Shown here: piece by piece, positions 1 to 7,840 of the stretch
Position numbering within the stretch: position 1 is the first letter of the stretch
Layout of the letters: the number at the start of each line of letters is the position of its first letter
DNA from: Ardenticatenaceae bacterium
Lineage (GTDB): Bacteria; Chloroflexota; Anaerolineae; Promineifilales; Promineifilaceae
NCBI GenBank assembly: GCA_020634395.1
Contig: JACKBU010000019.1
Span: 35,689 to 99,688, forward strand
Direction of reading: 5' to 3'
Length of the DNA stretch: 64,000 nucleotides
Program-made: the position numbers and the translations under genes
Notes under the pieces: generated by a model
What the model saw: only the letters and a program-made list of their open reading frames with translations
Databases searched by the model: none
Told to the model about the DNA's origin: nothing

Positions 1-347
1 AGCATACTGACCAACGGCTGGGCATCCAAAAAACCGGATGCACTTAAAAAAGTAGCCACCAACACCGTCGACGTCATGGCGCCCGACATGAAAAACTCGC
101 CATGTGCAAAGTTAATCATGAACAAAATGCCGTACACCATCGTGTACCCGAGAGCGATCAGTGCGTAAAGGCTGCCTTGCGATAATCCAGAAACAAAAAA
201 ATCGATCCAGGTTTCAATCGTATACTCGTTGCCCACACCCAAAAAGAGCTTCGATACGGTACCATAAATGACGAGTACGATGATAATAGCCCGAAACACC
301 CATAAAAATACGCCTATGTAATCAATATCCTTGAATCGTTGAGACAT
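1..347 (-). CDS. livH: Branched-chain amino-acid ABC transporter permease LivH, 5' part only
   Basis: The first 115 codons of a gene that runs off the left edge. The translation begins MSQRFKDIDYIGVF and contains a hydrophobic segment followed by the LivH-type stretch GLSQGSLYALIALGYTMVYG and then MINFAHGEFFM, which is the conserved N-terminal signature of the LivH permease family. The product would be an inner-membrane channel subunit for uptake of leucine/isoleucine/valine or related ligands. It follows the LivJ-type binding protein gene on the same strand, 150 bp downstream of it, so the two probably form one transcription unit. The start ATG is at 345-347, preceded by an AG-rich segment. 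The substrate cannot be told from sequence. Confidence 0.85.
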   Translation of the reverse strand, partial: MSQRFKDIDYIGVFLWVFRAIIIVLVIYGTVSKLFLGVGNEYTIETWIDFFVSGLSQGSLYALIALGYTMVYGILFMINFAHGEFFMSGAMTSTVLVATFLSASGFLDAQPLVSM

Positions 348-418
348 ATGCTCTTGCTCCATTGGGGGTGCAGCTTACCGCTGAAGTTGTGCTAAGGTAC
401 CTGTTAAATATGAATAGA

Positions 419-448
419 GATAGGCCCCGGTAATACCCGGAGCCTATC
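419..448 (-). other. Intercistronic hairpin between livJ and livH
   Basis: Inverted repeat with arms GATAGGC and GCCTATC plus an inner CCGG/CCGG pairing, in the 150-bp gap after the binding-protein gene. It lacks a strong T-run on the minus strand. It could be an attenuator or an mRNA-stabilising stem that keeps the binding protein in excess over the permease, which is a common arrangement in ABC importers. The role is inferred. Confidence 0.45.
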
Positions 449-497
449 CCTGTTTTATAAAGGCTTACTTTTCATGTCAGCAAGCCAGACACTCAAT

Positions 498-1793
498 CTA
501 GGGCCAAATACGGACGAACTCGCCATCCTGTACCTGGCTCACCGAGATCTTCGGATCTGCACAGTCACCGTTTTCGTCGCAGGTGATGGTGCCGGTGATG
601 CCTTCCATGCCAGAAGTGGCGTACAGCGCGTCGCGCAGCGCCTGGCGGCCGATCAACAGCGTGCCATCAGACCCTTCTTTGGCGACCTGTTCGATGGCCA
701 TCAGGACCATGTTGGTGGCGTCAAAGGCGTGGGCATGGAACGGAGCTGTTGGCTCGGTGCCGGCCTTTTCCATATAGGCGGGCAGGAAGGTGTCGGTGTA
801 GAAAGCGTTGCTGAAGCTCAGGTCCGGACCAGAAGCATACATGCCCTCGGACGTGCCCACGGTGTTTTCCAGGAAGCTGGGCGATTGGATACCATCCGCG
901 CCGGCCAGAATCACACCGTCCAGGCCGTCGATGTCTGCGGCCGTATTGGTAATGAGGGAACCCAGGGGAATGAAGACCGGGAAGTAAAGGAATTCCGGTC
1001 CGGCAGCCGCGACAGAGGTTAACAAAGGTTCTACGTTGGTGGCGTCGGCTGCTTCTGCTTCAAAAGCTACAATCTCTCCGCCCAATTCTTTGAAGGAATC
1101 GGAGAAGACGGTGGCCAGACCTTCCGTGTAGGGATCGCCGTCATGAATGGCAGCGGCTTTACGGATGCCTAACTCGTTGTAGGCAAAGTCGGCCATGGCC
1201 GCACCCTGAATTTTGTCGTTGTGGGCGGTACGCAGATAACCCGGCTCATGCAGTTCCGGATCGGTCAGCGCGGGAGAGGTGTTCGACGGGGAAACCATCA
1301 CGTAACCGGCGTCGGAGATGATCTTGGCGGCCGGCACACCGGCGCCAGAGCAGCTTGTACCGATCATGGCCACAATTTGCGGATTGGAGACGATCTTCTG
1401 GGCAGAGGTTTGTCCGCCTTCGGCGCTGCAACCGTCATCTTCTGGCTGCAGTTCGACGGGATGGCCCATGATATCGCCATGCAAATCGATGGCAATTTCA
1501 ACACCGTATTGGGAGTCCAGGCCGAGTTCCGTGTTGGGACCGGAAATGACCAGGGCAGAGGCCAGCATGATGGGATCGCCGGGGGCGACTTCTACGCAGC
1601 CAATGGGATCATCGCAGCTTACTGCATCAGAGGTGTTGGAATCGGTTGAGGGGGCTTCTACGGCCGTTTCTGAGGTTTCGCTTGCTTCGTTGGCTTCACT
1701 GGCCGCCGGTTCGCTGGCTTCTCCGCCACCGCAGGCTACCAGGAACAAGGCCAATAACAGGGATAACACTAACAAAAGAGTTGCTCGCTTCAT
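498..1793 (-). CDS. livJ: Branched-chain amino-acid ABC transporter substrate-binding lipoprotein (LivJ-like)
   Basis: A 431-residue periplasmic-binding-protein of type I. The N-terminus is a lipoprotein signal peptide ending in LFLVAC, so Cys21 should be lipidated. It is followed by a Ser/Glu/Ala-rich linker to about residue 60, then the ligand-binding fold (DPIMLASALVISGPNTELG; later GTSCSGAGVPAAKI and MVSPSNTSPALT), typical of the Peripla_BP_6/LivJ family. It would capture a ligand outside the membrane and deliver it to the LivH permease encoded just downstream. The ATG at 1791-1793 has a strong AGGAGG ribosome site 6-7 nt upstream. A sigma70-like promoter lies about 170 bp upstream. The ligand is unknown: this family also binds urea, amides and aromatic acids. 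Confidence 0.9.
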   Translation of the reverse strand: MKRATLLLVLSLLLALFLVACGGGEASEPAASEANEASETSETAVEAPSTDSNTSDAVSCDDPIGCVEVAPGDPIMLASALVISGPNTELGLDSQYGVEIAIDLHGDIMGHPVELQPEDDGCSAEGGQTSAQKIVSNPQIVAMIGTSCSGAGVPAAKIISDAGYVMVSPSNTSPALTDPELHEPGYLRTAHNDKIQGAAMADFAYNELGIRKAAAIHDGDPYTEGLATVFSDSFKELGGEIVAFEAEAADATNVEPLLTSVAAAGPEFLYFPVFIPLGSLITNTAADIDGLDGVILAGADGIQSPSFLENTVGTSEGMYASGPDLSFSNAFYTDTFLPAYMEKAGTEPTAPFHAHAFDATNMVLMAIEQVAKEGSDGTLLIGRQALRDALYATSGMEGITGTITCDENGDCADPKISVSQVQDGEFVRIWP

Positions 1794-1929
1794 GTTTTCT
1801 CCTCCTAAGATTAACTATCATCTACACAACTCAGTGGTGATGTGATCTATACAACTTTACAAATCGACATTTCAGTGGGGGGGACAAAGGGAAAGTAAAG
1901 GGAAAAATTTTGTTTTTGTTGGTCGGCGA

Positions 1930-1939
1930 ATCACCTCCT
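1930..1939 (-). promoter_or_regulatory. Orphan full-length Shine-Dalgarno in the livJ leader
   Basis: The minus strand reads AGGAGGTGAT here, a ten-base match to the complement of the 16S rRNA 3' end. It sits inside the long livJ leader (about 165 nt), some 135 nt before the livJ start. I see no ATG, GTG or TTG at a proper distance after it. It could be a standby ribosome site, a relic leader peptide, or chance. Confidence 0.4.
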
Positions 1940-1966
1940 CGGGATTAGTACCTTAATACCAGTAAA

Positions 1967-1994
1967 ATTCTAGTGAATAATTGGTGCTTGTCAA
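1967..1994 (-). promoter_or_regulatory. Sigma70-like promoter for livJ
   Basis: On the minus strand TTGACA (1989-1994), a 16-bp spacer and TAGAAT (1967-1972). This would start transcription near 1960 and give a leader of about 165 nt before livJ. The fit to consensus is good, but activity is inferred. Confidence 0.55.
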
Positions 1995-2016
1995 ACAGCA
2001 ATTTGCATGGGAAGAA

Positions 2017-2045
2017 AAACGGCCGTTTCTAAGAGACGGCCGTTT
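2017..2045 (-). terminator. Rho-independent terminator after phoU built from two ACGGCCGT copies
   Basis: Arms AAACGGCCGT and ACGGCCGTTT pair perfectly (10 bp) and the stem extends further with one mismatch around a short loop. On the minus strand the stem is followed by TTTTTCTTC. It starts 5 bp after the phoU stop codon. Both arms are made by one copy each of the iterated palindrome. Confidence 0.75.
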
Positions 2046-2049
2046 ACCC

Positions 2050-2748
2050 TCAGTCATCCAAATCATCCATGTCGTCGTCGACGTCATCCAGATTTTCTAC
2101 AAACTCATTGGTAACCATAAATATCACCCGCTCGGCCATGTTGATGGCCCGGTCACCCATGCGCTCCAGGTTATGCCCAATCCACAGCAAAAAAGTGGCC
2201 CGCCGGACGTAATCCGGATCGTCTTGCATTTGCTGCAGCGCCCCCAGGAAAAGTTTGCGGTAATGTTTATCCAGCTTGTCATCGCGCCGCATAACGTCGT
2301 AGGCCAGGCCGGCATCCCGTTCGATATAGGCGCGCACACTTTGTTCAATCATTTGGCTGGCGCGTTTGGCCATTTTGGGCAGCTTAAAGAGCGTATCGAT
2401 CTCCTCTTCACCCTCCAGCCGCGAGACCAGTTTGGCAATACCGGCGGCATGGTCGCCAATGCGTTCCAATTCTACAGCCATGTGAATTCCGGCAATAACC
2501 ACGCGCAAATCTATGGCCAGCGGCTGCTGGGTGGCCAGAATCCGCAAGCTTTCTAGCTCAACTTTATAGCGCAGGGCGTTGACTTCCTGGTCCCCGGCGA
2601 TGACTTCCTGGGCCAGCCGAACGTCGCGCTGCGACAGGGCGTTGAAGGATTGGTCGATGGCGGTTTCTACCAGGCTGCCCAATCGTAAAATGTCCTCACG
2701 CAAGTCATTTAATTCCCGTTCTAAGACGGCTCTTTGTTGTATCGTCAT
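2050..2748 (-). CDS. phoU: Phosphate signalling complex protein PhoU
   Basis: A 232-residue all-helical protein with two PhoU repeats of about 90 residues each. The metal-binding style motifs are visible: ELERIGDHAAGIAKL near residue 95 and NLERMGDRAINMAERV near residue 195. PhoU links the Pst phosphate transporter to the phosphate-sensing histidine kinase and represses the Pho response when phosphate is plentiful. The C-terminus is an acidic tail (DDVDDDMDDLDD). I chose the ATG at 2746-2748, with GAGG 7 nt upstream; a GTG one codon earlier is also possible. No pst or phoR/phoB gene is next to it, so it is a solitary copy in this window. Confidence 0.92.
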   Translation of the reverse strand: MTIQQRAVLERELNDLREDILRLGSLVETAIDQSFNALSQRDVRLAQEVIAGDQEVNALRYKVELESLRILATQQPLAIDLRVVIAGIHMAVELERIGDHAAGIAKLVSRLEGEEEIDTLFKLPKMAKRASQMIEQSVRAYIERDAGLAYDVMRRDDKLDKHYRKLFLGALQQMQDDPDYVRRATFLLWIGHNLERMGDRAINMAERVIFMVTNEFVENLDDVDDDMDDLDD

Positions 2749-2757
2749 CACAACACC

Positions 2758-3447
2758 TCAATTTTGCCCCAGTTCAGTAAGCAACCGGGTGCGATATTCA
2801 CCTTCGGGATCAGCCAAAGGTGTGCCATGGCCACAGGCAAAAACAGTGGGGGTCATCTCTAATAATCGAAGGGCGGACTGCCTGGCTGCTTTTTTGTCGG
2901 CAGTGATTCGTTTGGGGCTGGATTGGAGACGGCCGTCGCGCGTGCTGAGCGCGTCGCCGGTAAATAGAAGACCGGTAGAAGGACGATACAGCGAATGATG
3001 GTCCAGCGTGTGGCCTGGCGTGGCGATAACTTCCAGGCCGCCCAACACAGGCAGAATCTCCCCAGCCTGGAACGTTTGCAGGGCGGCAGCCGGCACTGTC
3101 TTAAACTTGAAGAAAGTGTTGGCAAGTACCTGGATAAGCCAGGGCATGTGCTCTGGCGAACGGCCGTTTTGCAAATACACGGCCGTTTCGGCGCTGGCTA
3201 ACACGGCCGCGCCGGTTGCAGCCTGGATGGCGGCGGCGCTGCCGGCGTGGTCTATATCTCCGTGCGTGATGATGATTCGCTTCAGGTCGGCCGGCTGGCA
3301 GCCCAATTCAGATACGGCCGTTAGCACCATCCCCTCACTTCCAGGCATGCCGGTATCGATCAAAGTCAGCCCGTCTGGGTCCATGCCCAGATACAGATTT
3401 ACCGCCCTGCCTTCCAACCAACAAACGTCAGATTGAATCTCCTTCAT
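2758..3447 (-). CDS. MBL-fold metallo-hydrolase
   Basis: A 229-residue metallo-beta-lactamase fold hydrolase. The metal motif THGDIDHAGS (His62, Asp64, Asp66, His67) is present, with further ligands in TPGHTLDHHS (His146), FTGDAL (Asp165) and ACGHGTP near residue 208. The first position of HxHxDH is His but the second is Asp (HGDIDH), a known variation in this superfamily. It is probably a cytoplasmic hydrolase of a thioester, lactone or similar small molecule; the substrate is unknown. Its start overlaps the 3' end of the upstream membrane protein gene by 20 bp, suggesting translational coupling, and phoU follows 9 bp downstream. Confidence 0.8.
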   Translation of the reverse strand: MKEIQSDVCWLEGRAVNLYLGMDPDGLTLIDTGMPGSEGMVLTAVSELGCQPADLKRIIITHGDIDHAGSAAAIQAATGAAVLASAETAVYLQNGRSPEHMPWLIQVLANTFFKFKTVPAAALQTFQAGEILPVLGGLEVIATPGHTLDHHSLYRPSTGLLFTGDALSTRDGRLQSSPKRITADKKAARQSALRLLEMTPTVFACGHGTPLADPEGEYRTRLLTELGQN

Positions 3448-4162
3448 ACACTACCTCAGTCAGATGTGCCGCTTTCTGGTCAAACGCCCGGCGTATGGCA
3501 TCATACACATCCTGGGGCAACAAATCCCGTTTCTGTTGGCGCAGAAAGCCTTTCACCTTGGTATAGTGCATGGCCGGGATACGAGACTCTTTCAGATCCA
3601 GCTCCGTTGCTCCCTTAGTCGTAAAAACGATCAGGGCGCCAATCGGCACTTCTTCCACTTCCGGCGCATTTTGGCGAATGAAGTTCGCCAAACCCTCCAC
3701 CATGCGCTCTACTTCCTGCGTTGGATTGCCAATCGGTTCCTGTCCTAAAAAGCGCCGCAGTACGCCGCCTTTCTGATGCCACTTATCGCCCACCACACTG
3801 ATTTTGCCGGTATTGGGCCTGGGATTAAACACAATGATACCATGAGGCGTCAACAGGGTGTGCGGGGCGGGCAGGAGGAAGTGATACATACGGCCGTTTT
3901 TCGCCACCTTACGCACAGCTTCGTCCAACACCTGATCCGGCCGGGGGCTGCGCACATAGCGCTGCGTCAGATAAATGCCCACCTGCGAAGCAATCCAGCC
4001 CACAAACAGCGCCGTCAACTGCCACAAAAACACCCGCTGGAAATCTTGCGTCACAAAAGCCAGCAACAGCCCTACCAGCAATATACCCATACCGCCGTAA
4101 CTGGTGATCTTGGCCAGCAAATTTAAGCGGGCAATTCGTTTTTCATCGCGCAAAATAATCAT
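3428..4162 (-). CDS. Membrane-anchored NERD-like protein, function unknown
   Basis: A 244-residue protein with two transmembrane segments near residues 20-40 and 47-67, followed by a cytoplasmic domain. The domain has the layout of the nuclease-related NERD family: HTLLTPHGIIVFNP, then GKISVVGDKW, then NPTQEVERMVEGLANFI, then IGALIVFTT. The acidic/lysine pair normally found after the second strand (ETK-like) reads NPR here, so any nuclease activity is doubtful. The stop of fabF is 6 bp upstream and the MBL gene overlaps its 3' end, so it sits in the plsX-fabF-x-MBL-phoU run. The NERD assignment is by pattern only; a profile search could change it. Confidence 0.5.
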   Translation of the reverse strand: MIILRDEKRIARLNLLAKITSYGGMGILLVGLLLAFVTQDFQRVFLWQLTALFVGWIASQVGIYLTQRYVRSPRPDQVLDEAVRKVAKNGRMYHFLLPAPHTLLTPHGIIVFNPRPNTGKISVVGDKWHQKGGVLRRFLGQEPIGNPTQEVERMVEGLANFIRQNAPEVEEVPIGALIVFTTKGATELDLKESRIPAMHYTKVKGFLRQQKRDLLPQDVYDAIRRAFDQKAAHLTEVVYEGDSI

Positions 4163-4168
4163 TGGAAT

Positions 4169-5470
4169 CTACAGTTTGGCTCCATCTGCCGCGCCATTTC
4201 CATTGGCGGCATACTTTCCTAAGACCAGGCAGGCATTTTGCCCACCCAGCCCAAACGAATTCGACAAGACGTGACGCACGGCCGTTGCTCGCGGTGCATT
4301 GGGCACATAATCCAGGTCACATTCCGGATCAGGCGTTTCGTAATTCCACGTGGGCGGGATCAGGTTCTGCGTGATGGTGTAAATCGAGAAAATCGCCTCA
4401 ATTGCCCCGGTGCCGCCCATGGCGTGTCCCATCACCGACTTGTTGCTGCTAACCGGGACTTCGTACGCCTGTTCGCCGAAGAGGCGCTTGATCGCCAGCG
4501 TTTCCGTCAGATCGTTCATCGGCGTGCCCGTGCCGTGGGCGTTGATGTAGCCGATGTCTTCCGGCTGCAAGCCGCCGTCTTCGATGGCCCAGCGCATCGC
4601 GCGCACTGCGCCCGCTGCGTCCGGGTCCTGCGCCGCCACATGAAAAGCATCCGAGGAAGAGGCGTGGCCCAATAGTTCGGCATAAATTTTCGCCCCGCGT
4701 TCCAGAGCCTTATCCAACCGTTCCAGCACCAGGATGCCTGCCCCTTCGCTTAAGACAAACCCTTCGCGGTTTTTGTCGAAGGGCTTGCTGGCCTTTTCCG
4801 GCGCATCGTTAAAGCTGGTAGCCATGGCGCGCATGGCGGCAAACCCGGCTACGGCCGATTCATGAATTAGCCCTTCTACCCCGCCGGTGAGCACCATATC
4901 GGCGGCGCCGCGGCGAATAAACTCGGCGGCTTCGCCCACCGCTTGCGTGCCGGTAGCGCAGGCGGCCACCACCGTGCTAATTGGCCCCATAGCCTGCGCC
5001 AGCAGACTGACGTGGTGGCTGGGCATGTTGGCTAAAAAGGCAGTCATGGCAAAAGGACTGACGCGGCTGAAACCTTTGGTGCGCAGCACGTTTGTTTCCC
5101 GATCGCCCACTTCAAATCCACCCACGCCGGTGCCAATCAATGTGCCCGTGCGCTCCTTGTCCGGCAGCCCGTGGGCCAGATCCGCATCTTCCAGGGCCAT
5201 TGTGGCCGCGGCCACTGCCAGCTGCGACGCGCGGGACATCCGCCGCGCTTCCTTAAAGTTCATGTACTGGCCGGGATCAAAATCTTTGACCTCACCGGCA
5301 ATTTGCACCGGCAGGTGGCTGGCGTCGAACTGGGTGATGGGGCCAACGCCCGAACGGCCGTTAATCAGACTATCCCAACTTTCTGCAACCGAATGGCCCA
5401 GCGGGCTGATCATGCCCAGCCCGGTTACAACGACTCGGGGACGTCCGCGCGCATCAAGATAACTTGTCAT
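4169..5470 (-). CDS. fabF: 3-oxoacyl-[acyl-carrier-protein] synthase II (FabF)
   Basis: A 433-residue condensing enzyme that elongates acyl-ACP with malonyl-ACP in type II fatty-acid synthesis. The thiolase-fold catalytic triad is visible: Cys171 in VVAACATGTQAVG, His in INAHGTGTPMND, and His in KSVMGHAMGGTGA, with the C-terminal glycine-rich SFGLGGQNACLVL. Length is somewhat above the usual 410-415 because of short N- and C-terminal extensions. The start ATG overlaps the plsX stop codon (ATGA), so the two are translationally coupled. Functionally it pairs with fabD and fabG found at 54.5-56.2 kb; no acpP or fabH is visible in the window. Confidence 0.95.
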   Translation of the reverse strand: MTSYLDARGRPRVVVTGLGMISPLGHSVAESWDSLINGRSGVGPITQFDASHLPVQIAGEVKDFDPGQYMNFKEARRMSRASQLAVAAATMALEDADLAHGLPDKERTGTLIGTGVGGFEVGDRETNVLRTKGFSRVSPFAMTAFLANMPSHHVSLLAQAMGPISTVVAACATGTQAVGEAAEFIRRGAADMVLTGGVEGLIHESAVAGFAAMRAMATSFNDAPEKASKPFDKNREGFVLSEGAGILVLERLDKALERGAKIYAELLGHASSSDAFHVAAQDPDAAGAVRAMRWAIEDGGLQPEDIGYINAHGTGTPMNDLTETLAIKRLFGEQAYEVPVSSNKSVMGHAMGGTGAIEAIFSIYTITQNLIPPTWNYETPDPECDLDYVPNAPRATAVRHVLSNSFGLGGQNACLVLGKYAANGNGAADGAKL

Positions 5471-6495
5471 AACACTTCCTTAGAACTGACTGGGGCGGGT
5501 TCGGCTGTGGCTAAACCGGCGGCGATTGCCGCAACTACGTTGTGGGCGACCATGCGTCTGGCCTGGGCTACGGCTTGTTTAATGGCGTAAGCGTTGGAAC
5601 GGCCGTGGCCGATAATCACCGGCCCATTGACGCCCAGCAGGGGCGCACCGCCTACCTCGTCTGGATTGAGCATCTGGCGCACCCGCCCGAAAGCCGGTTT
5701 AGCCAGCAGCCCGCCGACGGCCGTTAGCGGCCCGGCCATCAACTCGTCGCGGATCGTGTCGGACATGTAGCTGGCGATGGCTTCGGCCGTTTTCATCATG
5801 ATGTTGCCGGTAAAGCCATCCGTCACGGCCACGTCGGCGGCGCCGCGCATGAACTCTTTGGGCTCGATATTGCCCACGTAATTCAAACCGCTGGCGGCCA
5901 ACAGGGGAATGCTCTCTTTGATGAGCGTGTTGCCTTTACCCTCTTCTTCGCCGTTAGAGACTAGAGCCACGCGGGGATTTTCGATGCCCAACACGCGCTC
6001 GACGTACAGGCTGCCCATCAAGCCAAACTGCAGCAGGTATTCCGGGCGGCAGTCGGCATTGGCGCCGTTGTCGATGAGTAACGGCCGTTCCTTCGTCGGG
6101 AAAATTACTCCCAAAGCCGGCCGTTTTATGCCGGGGATGCGTCCCAGGCCCACCTGGCGCAGCATGGCAATGCCCAACACTGCCCCCGTGTTCCCTGCCG
6201 ACACAAAGGCGTCGGCTTCTCCGGCTTTTACCAACCCCAGGCCCACGTGCATCGACGAGTCCGGCTTGCTTTTTACTACTTCCGAGGGCTTGTCGGTCAT
6301 GCTCACCGCCTGACCGGCGTGCCGGATTTCCAGCGCCAGATGGCTTGTGTCCTGCTTCGTCAATTCGGCTTCGATCTGTGCCTGATCGCCCACCAGGATG
6401 ATCGTATCGCCAAACTCGCGTGCTGCCAGAACCGCTCCGGCCACGTCTGGGCCCGGATGGTTATCGCTGCCCATGGCATCCACTACAATTCGCAT
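5467..6495 (-). CDS. plsX: Phosphate acyltransferase PlsX
   Basis: A 342-residue enzyme that converts acyl-ACP and phosphate to acyl-phosphate, the donor for PlsY in phospholipid synthesis. The N-terminus MRIVVDAMGSDNHPGPDVAG is diagnostic, and the internal stretches DKPSEVVKSKPDSSM, LIDNGANADCRPEYLLQFG and TDGFTGNIMMKTAEA match the family. I start it at the ATG at 6493-6495, because an AAGGA ribosome site lies just upstream and because the longer reading frame adds 19 residues not expected in PlsX. It is followed by overlapping fabF. The acyl-phosphate it makes is also the product of the FakA system encoded at 60-63 kb. Confidence 0.95.
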   Translation of the reverse strand: MRIVVDAMGSDNHPGPDVAGAVLAAREFGDTIILVGDQAQIEAELTKQDTSHLALEIRHAGQAVSMTDKPSEVVKSKPDSSMHVGLGLVKAGEADAFVSAGNTGAVLGIAMLRQVGLGRIPGIKRPALGVIFPTKERPLLIDNGANADCRPEYLLQFGLMGSLYVERVLGIENPRVALVSNGEEEGKGNTLIKESIPLLAASGLNYVGNIEPKEFMRGAADVAVTDGFTGNIMMKTAEAIASYMSDTIRDELMAGPLTAVGGLLAKPAFGRVRQMLNPDEVGGAPLLGVNGPVIIGHGRSNAYAIKQAVAQARRMVAHNVVAAIAAGLATAEPAPVSSKEVL

Positions 6496-6650
6496 ACAGT
6501 CCTTGTCCAGTTTAGGCTTTAAAAATAGTTTGTGGATTCTATCGGTGGGCAACTTTTAAGTCAAACGGGGTGGGTGGACGAACGTGGATGGCTAGAGCGC
6601 GGGCAACGGCCGTTGAGCCGAATGTTCAAGTTAACAATTCAAGCAGCCTT

Positions 6651-6767
6651 AACGCAAAGAAGCAGAGGCGCAAAGTTTTTCCGTTTTTCTGATGGGGACG
6701 TTTCAGACTGAAGCGATAATTTATAAGAGAAAAACTTGGCGTCTTTGCCCCTTCGCCCCTTTGCGTT
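6651..6767. repeat. Intergenic imperfect inverted repeat between plsX and the dehydratase gene
   Basis: Arms AACGCAAAG (6651-6659) and CTTTGCGTT (6759-6767) with further CAAAG/CTTTG words between them, in a 293-bp gap without a gene. It lies upstream of plsX and downstream of the minus-strand dehydratase gene, so it may act as its terminator or may be a degenerate mobile repeat. No coding signal is convincing here. Confidence 0.4.
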
Positions 6768-6788
6768 GAGGTTCTTAAACTCCTGCGT

Positions 6789-7748
6789 TCACACGTTTTC
6801 AGGCTGTTGCCGGTACCAGGCGACTGTTTCGGCAATGGCGGTTTCGTGGGGCGTGATCCCATTACCAAACGCGGCCTGATATTGGCTGTGATCGACGATG
6901 TATGGTTCCTCGAACTCGTACATCATCTCCTTAAATTCGCGCAGATCAGCATTAAACAGGCCCAGCAGCGAGACCGTGAGTTTGCCGGCGGCGCGGATTT
7001 TTAACGGCCGTTCCACTGTTCCCTCTACCATCGCCACAAATTGTCGCGTTGTCACCGTCGGCGCGCTGGGCACGTGCCAGGCACGGCCAAACGCCTCGCT
7101 GTGTTCACTCAGCGTCACCAGCGCGCGGGCAAAATCACGGATGAAGGTGTAGGTGTGCGGTTGATCCGGATCGCCCAAAACGTTGATCGTTTTGCCGGCC
7201 AACGCGGCGGCAAAAACTATTTCCCCGGCCGCCGAATCCCGTACGCGCGGCCCGTAAAAATCGGAAGCCCGGCCCATGGTCACCTGAATTTGTCCGGCGG
7301 CGTGGGCGTCTAGCAGTTTTTGGGCCAAAAGCGCGCGCGTGCGTCCTTTACGGCCGTTTGCCGCATACGGCAAGTCTTCGTCAATCGGCGCACCGCCAGT
7401 CGGGCCATACATATACAAATTATCGCCCACGACCAACCGCGCTGTCGTCCGGCTGACGCCGTGCAGAACACCGTCGATAATCGGCGGGAATTTTTCTGGC
7501 CACTCATCGTAATGCGGCTGAGCGCACTGAAACACGACGTCAGCGCCGGCGCACAGACGCGCCACGTCATCAGGATGGGTCACGTCGCCGGCCACGATTT
7601 TCACGTCGTCGGGCAGCGGTTCGTCGGCCTGGCCGCGCCGATTCACCAGCGTTACCTGGCGTCCCCGAGCCAACAACTCATCCATTACCGCCAATCCCAG
7701 TGGACCCGTGCCCAGGATAACATTTCGTTCAGATTGTAAGATCGCCAT
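6789..7748 (-). CDS. NAD(P)-binding epimerase/dehydratase-like protein (extended SDR)
   Basis: A 319-residue Rossmann-fold protein. The dinucleotide motif is NVILGTGPLGLAVMDELLARG near residues 9-29, followed by VNRRG, which suggests NADP or NAD binding, then DVTHPDDVARLCAGADVVFQCA. The active-site region is altered: there is no clear YxxxK, with DNLYMYGPTGG in the expected region. Such atypical SDRs often act as NmrA-like or NAD-dependent epimerase/dehydratase homologues of unknown substrate. It is divergent from a MerR-type regulator 92 bp away, and its promoter has the 19-bp spacer of MerR-activated genes, so it is probably induced by that regulator. Confidence 0.75.
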   Translation of the reverse strand: MAILQSERNVILGTGPLGLAVMDELLARGRQVTLVNRRGQADEPLPDDVKIVAGDVTHPDDVARLCAGADVVFQCAQPHYDEWPEKFPPIIDGVLHGVSRTTARLVVGDNLYMYGPTGGAPIDEDLPYAANGRKGRTRALLAQKLLDAHAAGQIQVTMGRASDFYGPRVRDSAAGEIVFAAALAGKTINVLGDPDQPHTYTFIRDFARALVTLSEHSEAFGRAWHVPSAPTVTTRQFVAMVEGTVERPLKIRAAGKLTVSLLGLFNADLREFKEMMYEFEEPYIVDHSQYQAAFGNGITPHETAIAETVAWYRQQPENV

Positions 7749-7783
7749 TGTTGCTTGGCCTCCAATTTGTTATTGTTAGCCTC

Positions 7784-7814
7784 AGCTTACAGGTTGACAC
7801 AGTGTCAAAGTCAA
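7784..7814 (-). promoter_or_regulatory. MerR-type promoter/operator for the dehydratase gene
   Basis: On the minus strand TTGACT (7809-7814), a 19-bp spacer, and TAAGCT (7784-7789). The spacer holds a perfect dyad, TTGACAC-N-GTGTCAA (7794-7808). A 19-bp spacer with a centred dyad is the classical target that MerR-family activators untwist. The divergent merR-like gene starts at 7841, so the site probably controls both genes. Confidence 0.75.
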
Positions 7815-7840
7815 GAGGCAGTTGTTGATGAGGGCCGGTT

